A stretch of 64,000 nt of DNA from Anastrepha obliqua (Eukaryota > Arthropoda > Insecta > Diptera > Tephritidae): NCBI RefSeq assembly GCF_027943255.1, contig NC_072893.1, positions 92,201,784 through 92,265,783 on the forward strand, given 5' to 3'. Below the pieces are notes generated by a model that was given only the letters and a program-made list of their open reading frames with translations, ran no database searches and was not told the DNA's origin. Positions 57,600 through 64,000 of the stretch are shown one piece after another. The translations under genes and the position numbers were made by a program. The number at the start of each line of letters is the position of its first letter. The stretch's first letter is position 1.

Positions 57600-58600
57600 A
57601 CGTAAACTAATTCATAAATTGTATGTGTTTTTATCTACAAACGGTATTAGAAGTGAAAGTGAGGAGAAGCTCAAATATGATACTTATCGACGGTAGTGTA
57701 CCATTTTCGACTTGGCCGTTCAGTTTATTTAAAAAACTTGCAGTTAATTACGCAAAACATCAGCAGCAACGTTATAAGTAACAAAAAATAATAAATAAAA
57801 ATGTATGCATACAAGTACGAGTATCAATTAAGTGTTTGTAAGCTGAGCTGGTGTAGGTACAAGCATTTAAATGGTTGAACGGAAATCGTTAAAGAACAGC
57901 AATTGATTGAGCAATTACCTACATTAATAGAAATATCATCGTTGCATATGTAAATTTCTATGATAGAAATGGGCAATCACTGCGATCTTGATCCTTTGTC
58001 GATCGCCAGTTGTGTTAATTGTTTTGAAGTAAAGCGATATCTGTCCTAGTATGAGCCAGAAACTGATAGATTCTTTTATGTTCATCTCGACATAGCTTTT
58101 ATTAAATAATTTAATTATAAAATGAAATATACAGAAGATAAAAAATATTCCGTATCCATATTTGAGAAATGAGGTTAGAAAGGAAATGTGTTTTTGTCAT
58201 CATTCCATCTAAAGTTAAGGACTGATTTGAAATGAAAAAAAAAAACACTAGAATACTACCAGCACGCCCACCTTTCAGCTCAATTACTTCGATTTCTACC
58301 TTTTTTCCATGGTAGCAAGTGGTATTTTTAACACGACGATGCCTTACCAAATCGTAATTGTCTGGCCATGAATCAGCAAAATCCAGTTCATACTAACCAA
58401 AAAAATGTTTGACCGTTAAAATAACCATTTTTATAACAGTCTTAATAAAAACATATATTTCTATTCTATTTCATATCAAAAGCGTATACATTTTTTTTCA
58501 TAATAATTTAAATTTTCATAAATTTAATATTTCATATTAAAAGCGTGTGATTTTTCTTAAAATGAAACTTCTTTCAGGCGCAGTAATTGGTTAAACATAT
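57600..58600. other. non-coding DNA, no gene recognised
   Basis: AT-rich sequence; no motif recognised. Confidence 0.5.
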
Positions 58601-58601
58601 A

Positions 58602-59147
58602 AAAATTGGTTCAAACTTAAACGCTTCAACTTTTGAACTTTTGTGAATAAAACACAAACGGTTTGACTTTTTTAACTAATTTTTTGTTTATTATCGAGTT
58701 TGAACCATATACATTTAAGTATGAAATTCGACTTATTTTGCATGACCACCGCGTGCACGTTTTACGAAGTCCAATCGTTGAACCCAATTTTCGACCACTC
58801 TTTTGCATAAATCGGCCGAAATTCTAGCAATTTCGCGTTCAATATTAGCTCTGAGCTCACAAATCGTCGCCGGCTTGTTACTGTAGACCAATGACTTCAC
58901 ATAACCCCAAAACGGGACGGCTTGTTAAATGGACCGTAAAATGGCCGTAATGCTCTTAAAGTAGCAGCAACAGAACGATTATTTTCATAAAAAATTTGCA
59001 CGATTTGCAATCGTTGCTCAAGTGTGTAGCGTTCCATGATGAAATGTATACTAATGAAGTTTACAAATGACAAGCGAAAAATAAAAAATATTGCGTCGTT
59101 CGCCCTCCCTATCGGAAAAAAGTTGAAGCGCACCTATTGAATAACCC
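58602..59147 (-). mobile_element. D,D41D mariner deletion derivative
   Basis: About 546 bp, with TA at 59148-59149. The reverse complement of the high end reads gggttattcaataggtgcgc and continues ttcaactttt; the low end contains the matching cgcttcaactttt at 58622-58634. The minus strand keeps the N-terminus (MERYTLEQRLQIVQIFYENN, then RSVAATLRALRPFYG, an HTH) joined directly to the C-terminus (GYVKSLVYSNKPATICELRA ... CKRVVENWVQRLDFVKRARG). Both catalytic aspartates of the core are deleted. It is a non-autonomous derivative that keeps both ends. Confidence 0.8.
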
Positions 59148-59149
59148 TA

Positions 59150-59445
59150 TATAATGCAGGAAATGCAGAGAGGATGTTGAGGAAACTTTAGAACACCTTC
59201 TGTGCGTTTGTCCGGCATTATTAAAAACGCGAGTAAGATGCCTGGGAGCCCCACTGTTTGAGGGTCTGAAGGACGTCTCAAAAGCGGACTCCCAGCTCTA
59301 CTTAGATTCGCCAAAAGCGTTGATATCCTACATGATGTCTACTTTAGGTATTCATAGAGGTCGGTCTCCATCTGGTGTCGCTAGGGACCAAAAGGTCTAT
59401 GCGTGGCTTATTGCCAACCAGGCTAACCTAACCTAACCTAAACTA
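59150..59445 (+). pseudogene. LINE 3' end with CCTAA-repeat tail
   Basis: Plus-strand frame: CRKCREDVEETLEHLLCVCP, then ALLKTRVRCLGAPLFEGLKD and ending ANQANLT. The CxxC...EHLLCxCPAL block is the zinc-type end of LINE ORF2 proteins. The 3' end is gctaacctaacctaacctaa (about 59421-59440), i.e. CCTAA units. It abuts the mariner derivative at its 5' side, where it is truncated. The clade is not determined. Confidence 0.7.
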
Positions 59446-59624
59446 TAAGTAAATTCTAAAACATATTAAAACAAATTCTTAAAACAAAAAACAAATAAAA
59501 AATTTAATTCAAGTTGTTCATTTTCACTAGTTTTCATTGGTTTTCACTGCAGGACTATTCGAGAAATTTATATAATTATAAATTTTTTATATTTTTGTTT
59601 TTGTTTGAGTGTCCGATGTGTGCC

Positions 59625-59860
59625 ATAAAGTATGAAATACGACTTAGTTCAAATGTCAATTGCGGCTTTGCATGATGGCACTGATCCTGATCCGAGGTCC
59701 AATTTTCAATGACTTTTGTATTAAGTCGATTGAATTTGGGTTATGACACATGTTATGTTGATTTTGCGGATACCGATCGATTGCCACACATTGACAAAAG
59801 AAAACAGTCTAGTAGGCTCAAATCGCAGAATCGTTCACGTGATCTGCACGGGAGGTAACC
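59625..59860 (-). pseudogene. D,D41D mariner transposase C-terminal relic
   Basis: Minus strand: CDLSLLDCFLLSMCGNRSVS, matching CDLTPLDxFLWGxVKxxVY with the third catalytic Asp intact. Then KVIENWTSD and, after a frameshift, VVFHT, the end of the protein. The final part resembles the C-terminus of the copy at 58602-59147. No inverted repeats were located. Confidence 0.6.
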
Positions 59861-60172
59861 AACAAATAACCAACAAATAACCTTCAAATCGTTTAAATTA
59901 AAGTCTTATTATTTGCACGAGCTGCTTAATCACGAAACTTACCATGGTGATTTAGCATTAATGACTGAATAATAAACACATATTTGAAATATGCCTTCAA
60001 AATAACATCCCATGAAAGATTTGGGATCTATACCTATGTAGAAGATTGTTGGCTGTGCCTATGATGGCTCCAACTTCCTTTGTTCCAATAACTTGCAAGG
60101 AGATAGTCGAACGAAGTGGAAGGGTATTAACTTAGTTGCGATTGGGATAGTAGTGTAATGACGAACATAATA

Positions 60173-60763
60173 CATTCCACCTTGAACAAAAAGTTCCCGG
60201 AACAACCGTCTAGTGGTGCTCTAAGTCATCCGCTTTGAGTTCTATTTATTTTATTGGGATGCTACATCTGTGAATAACATTCTTACCTAAATTTTATCGC
60301 CACTGCTTGACATTTGTAAAAGTTACGCCGTCTTGAGTAAATCTACCTCTGCACGTGTTTTCGACTATGGTTTTAAAAATGTATTTGAATTTTCAACAAT
60401 GAGTTTGTATTAAATTTTGCGTTAGAAGGTCAGATAAGGCAACATTTTCGGTGTTATGAGTCGTGTTTGTGAAGAAATTCGAAAAAAGAAACTATTAGTT
60501 TAAAAACAACTTGTGGATTTTGCACCATGATACCGCGCTGCCGCAAAGTACCATCATTACCCGTGAATTTTGACCAAGCTCGAAACGAATACCATGCAAC
60601 AGTCATCGAATTCACCTGATACCGCTTATGACCGCTGGCATAGTGCTGCTGCAGTTGCATAGTGCTGGGGAGTACTTCGAAGGCGATACTACCACTTTTG
60701 ATGAATAAAATTGTATTTCGAATTTTCTGAGTATATTCCCAGAACTTTTTAATCAAAGTGGTG
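60173..60763 (+). mobile_element. D,D34D mariner derivative, lineage A, with both ends
   Basis: 591 bp, flanked by TA (60171-60172, 60764-60765). The left end reads cattccaccttgaacaaaaa and continues gttcccggaa; the reverse complement of the right end reads caccactttgattaaaaagt and continues tctgggaa. Plus-strand relics include the start (NFQQ, stop, VCIKFCVR), then NNLWILHHDTALPQSTIITR and EF (the second catalytic Asp followed by Thr), ILTKLETNTMQQSSNSPDT and, at the end, AGEYFEGDTTTFDE. The centre and the third catalytic motif are deleted. The second-Asp block matches 4297-5170. Confidence 0.8.
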
Positions 60764-60765
60764 TA

Positions 60766-61384
60766 TACTTATACATATTTATAGGCATACACATATATAT
60801 TTTCATAAATATTAATTTCACAGCCTCTTGTGCTCTCGCCCCATTAAGTACACTTGGCCGATAAGCATAATTGTTGTGCAATTAGTGTATGCAATATTTG
60901 CGAGATTTTTATTTTTATCTTTCAAAAAATTTACAAAGAAAAAAAAAACAATAATCAAGTGGAATTAATTAAGAGTAAAACAGCATAGCAAACATTGAAT
61001 TCTGGCAAATATTCGTACGACGTAAAGAAAGAATGCCAGTTAAGTTATTTTAATGATGTCCGATGACAAGGTGGACAACAGCAATAACAACACCGCATAC
61101 TAGAATAACGACAAAGCAACCAAAACCACTGAAAGTCAACATTACAATAACATCCACTTAAGATTCGTCATAAAGGGAAAATATGTGGTAATGAAAGATT
61201 TTGTGTTACAAGCTGATGAACGGAATAGCATTAACGCGGCAGCGTGATACAGAGAAAGAGAGTGAAAGAGATGAAAATGTAAAAGAGCAAAAGAAGCTTA
61301 TTTAGTCGTTTTATAGGTATGCTGGCTTTGATGGGCAAATTTTTCAACTTTGCCGACAATTTTTATTTTTTTTTTTTATTGTAG
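60766..61384. other. non-coding DNA, no gene recognised
   Basis: AT-rich sequence without recognisable motifs. Confidence 0.5.
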
Positions 61385-61386
61385 TA

Positions 61387-61928
61387 AAGGGTTTTCCTAT
61401 AACAGGTGTTATTTTGAATAGAATTGTGCTATCGAGAGATGATTAACGATTTTTTATGGCCGGAATTGGATGGTGTTGATCTGGACAACGTTTATTTTCA
61501 ACAAGACGGCGCTACGTGCCACACAAGCAACGAAACCATTGATCTTTTACGGGAAAAGCTTCCGGACCGTGTTATCTCTCGAAGAGGTGATCACAATTGT
61601 GATCTAACATCTTGTGACTTTTTTCTTCGGGGCCACGTGAAAGAGGAGGTCTACGCCAACAGCCCAGGGTCGATTCAAGATCTCAAAGAAGGAATTCTTG
61701 AGGCTATCGAGGACATAGGGCAGCCACTTTGCAATTCGGTTATAGGAAATTTCATGAAAAGCATATTGTCCTTTAAGCGTGGTGGTGGCGGTAATTTGCC
61801 TGATGTTATGTTCCCACTATTAACTGTATACCTTCCTCTTTATAATGAAATAAATATCCGATCATTTATATTAAAAAATTGCATTTTTCTTTGAATATCA
61901 AAATAACACCTCTTATTGGAGAACCCTT
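61387..61928 (+). mobile_element. D,D41D mariner deletion derivative, copy 2
   Basis: 542 bp. The left end reads aagggttttcctataacagg and continues tgttattttga. The reverse complement of the right end reads aagggttctccaataagagg and continues tgttattttga. TA precedes the left end; the right flank is CA. From 61424 a frame of 156 codons covers the 3' half of a transposase: REMINDFLWPELDGVDLDNV, YFQQDGATCHTSNETIDLL, then HNCDLTSCDFFLRG, and FKRGGGGNLPDVMF. The second and third catalytic Asp are present (codons 61505 and 61616) but only 36 residues apart, because five residues (the WPPRS block) are deleted. The N-terminal half is missing at the same point as in 7243-7702. Confidence 0.88.
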
Positions 61929-61929
61929 C

Positions 61930-62730
61930 ATATACTGTATTTATTACTTCTTTTTTTTAATTGTTTCTTCCCCACTTTAGTTGTTGCAATTTTTTAACTT
62001 ATGTACGTAATTCATGTAATTCCTTGTTATTTCCCTACGTGCTGCCCATGCAACATAATTTTACTTAATTAACAACTTCGAAAAATGTTGATGAAATCCA
62101 ATGCAGTCGCTGAGAAAGATCGCGAAAAAGCACAAGACTATTTGCGACGGGCGGGCAACGTCATTAAAAAATCACCCAACTGCGGGCAAATGAAAAAAAA
62201 AAATGAGAAAAAAAACAATTACGAAAAGCCATTTAAGCTAATTATTGACAACAAGCGAATGACAAAAACAATAGCAACAACCATACACAGTACAAGAGAA
62301 TTTATAAAGAAGTAAGAGAATCTTTTGTAGCTATTGTAGGGGGGTCGAAAAGTAATAGTCTGCTAGCAAAATTAGATTTCTATGTACTTGAGCTGTAATT
62401 ATTTTCTTTTGTTTCTTAAATACAGTAGTTTAATTTCTTGGTACACTATTTGACATGTTTTATATCGCATCTTAACCTCCAAATAAGCTTTAAACTTTTG
62501 TTTTGGAATAATGTTTTTATGCAGATTTTGATAGGTATACCTAGTACTAGCGGAGAGGAGTCTTGCTGAAAGATCCATGGTATATTTTCGAATATTCTTG
62601 TGTTGAGTAGCTCCACAACGTTATTTGAGATACTCTCGGCTGGGCTTTCTCAAAGAAGTCTCCGTTGATCGCCTTCACAGAGCTTGGGAACGAGTTCGCT
62701 AAAATGTCATCATAGCAGAGAATATGATCT
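61930..62730. other. non-coding DNA, no gene recognised
   Basis: A 76-codon Lys-rich frame at 62085-62315 has no family motif. No transposon end was recognised. Confidence 0.45.
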
Positions 62731-62734
62731 TCGT

Positions 62735-62980
62735 TCTTTCAAAAGAAACAAAAAAGATTCGAAACAGTCTTGGAAGTCCTTTTCGGCCAGCTTCTTCTGG
62801 ACGCCTGCAGTTTGCTCTTGCGAAGCTTGAACGGAAGCAAATCTTAGTCCTTTTAAAGCAGATTTCATCTTAGAAAACACATAGCTGATGCTCGATACAA
62901 GTTGTCGAACATCTGTGCTTAACGAGAAGTCTACTGACCGACAAGCGAATTAAGAAGGCGCATTGTCTCGCTCTATTGGT
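62735..62980 (-). pseudogene. mariner transposase relic, D,D34D lineage C
   Basis: Minus-strand frame: RDNAPS, stop, FACRSVDFSLSTDV, then YVFSKMKSALKGLRFASVQA with LAEKDFQDCFES. It matches HDNAPSH ... DFFLFPKMKSALKGxxFxxVxxxQxxTxxxLxxLxEKDFQxCFxxW of mariner transposases. The second catalytic Asp is recognisable; the third is lost. It differs from lineages A and B. Confidence 0.7.
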
Positions 62981-62984
62981 GCAT

Positions 62985-64000
62985 ATGGAATTTTTTCGAC
63001 GAAGCTAAACACAAACAACTCTAGTACAAAAGAAGGTTATACTCATTTGCGAGGAATACTGCTTTCGGAAGGCAAAGTTTAGCTTTCAACAGTTGATGGA
63101 CACTGGCGATTAACACCTGCTTACTTCGGTAGCAGCTTCGATTTTGTATTTAATAGGTTCACTTCGAATAATCGAATACTCGTTCGAAAGAAGGCAGACG
63201 AAATATTTTGGAAATGAAAAGGAATATTTTGGAAATGAAAAAAAACCGTAAAGCTTCAAGTAAAAATAATTTTTGAATTTTTTTAACTAAACAATTTTTG
63301 TGTTAAATATGTTAGAATTTTTTGTTTGTTTTAATTTCAAAGTAACATTTGATGATTCTATAACCTGAACCATACCAACAAAAATTATTTAAATCTTGTT
63401 TTTATAAGTTTTCGTAAGTACAAAATTTTATTTAAAAAAATAAAGGTATTACTATTATTTCAGCACAATGATGTAAGCTAATTAATTTTTCACATAATTT
63501 GGTGTTATTTGTTTTACTTGACATTACATAGCATATTTCTTGATCCCCCTCTGATTTACTTAGAAAATTCTCAATTCACTGGCTTTGTATTGCCTTTCGA
63601 GTTCAAGCGTTCCCAGCTTGTTGCCATTTTTAAAGTCAATTTACTTACTACATATATGTTGCAAGTTGCAATTACAGACAAGTGAGGAAAGTAACTAAAT
63701 AAACAAACAAGCAAAAAATACTGCAAGGGACCCCTTATACAAGTATACGACAACAATTAAGTAACACAGTAGCAGCAAAAGCGCATCAATTGAATGGTGG
63801 AAAAGAATGTTGTTAACAACAGTGGGCAACCGCAGAAGCATCCACTGAAAAAAAAAACAATAATAATATGGCAGGAAGAAGTACTTCGCTAATAAATAGA
63901 GTAAATGGCATAGGCAGGAAATACTACATACATATGTATGTATGCATGTAGGTGCAACATACAGTTTTGTGGCATAGATGTGTTGAAGTTGAGAATGAGC
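62985..64000. other. non-coding DNA, no gene recognised
   Basis: AT-rich, host-like sequence. A short imperfect tandem (atattttggaaatgaaaa, twice) lies near 63206-63243. Nothing else recognised. Confidence 0.5.

Noticed and set aside
59421..59441. Telomere-repeat array (CCTAA)n
   Set aside because: There are only about four units, directly after a LINE ORF end, so a retrotransposon tail explains it better than an interstitial telomere.
1..64000. CRISPR array, riboswitch, operon or bacterial promoter features
   Set aside because: The sequence is eukaryotic insect DNA; no regular spaced repeats or operon structure were seen.

Overview
The window looks like dipteran DNA, most probably from a tephritid fruit fly. 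It is AT-rich and full of CAA/TTG and CAG trinucleotide runs, as in fly introns and intergenic DNA. Its transposon content also fits: many D,D41D mariner relics (the rosa-type lineage, which I recall from Ceratitis and relatives) and copies of a tRNA-derived SINE. The tephritid assignment is an inference. I found no host protein-coding exon, rRNA, tRNA gene or CRISPR array. The window is best read as one or more large introns or intergenic spacers, where transposon-rich stretches alternate with transposon-poor blocks.

Almost everything recognisable is a transposon relic. There are four classes. (1) Non-LTR retrotransposons: four 5'-truncated copies of one RTE-like element (11.4-12.3, 37.8-38.6, 49.4-49.7, 53.9-54.5 kb), a long R1-clade copy (21.5-23.6 kb), I/LOA-like 3' ends (1.6-2.2, 39.0-39.5 kb), a jockey-like 3' end (53.0-53.4 kb), another LINE 3' end with a CCTAA tail (59.2-59.4 kb), an RT C-terminal scrap (38.6-38.8 kb), and a LINE 3' end nested inside a mariner with a perfect 10-bp target duplication (16.0-16.7 kb). 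(2) D,D34D mariners of at least three lineages (4.3-5.2, 15.3-17.0, 23.6, 26.2-27.0, 35.8, 46.3-46.9, 60.2-60.8, 62.7-63.0 kb). (3) D,D41D mariners and deletion derivatives. These include one complete 1303-bp element with both inverted repeats and an unbroken frame interrupted only by three stop codons (24.8-26.1 kb), plus relics at 7.2, 8.1, 13.4, 19.4, 28.9, 35.3, 58.6, 59.6 and 61.4 kb. (4) Short inverted-repeat elements: a 758-bp foldback element flanked by TTAA (32.0-32.8 kb), a related 413-bp element (34.1-34.5 kb), two TA-flanked MITE families (27.9/54.5 and 35.3/44.9 kb), a palindromic element at 12.7 kb, and Tc1-like and P/THAP-like scraps.

The strongest observations concern transposon history. 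Two D,D41D derivatives 54 kb apart share the same internal deletion, which implies a replicating non-autonomous lineage. Two RTE insertions keep readable 12-14 bp target duplications. One LINE insertion splits a mariner precisely. The two TTAA elements share terminal sequence. No new host gene system is visible. Coordinates of relic ends are approximate unless inverted repeats or target duplications define them.
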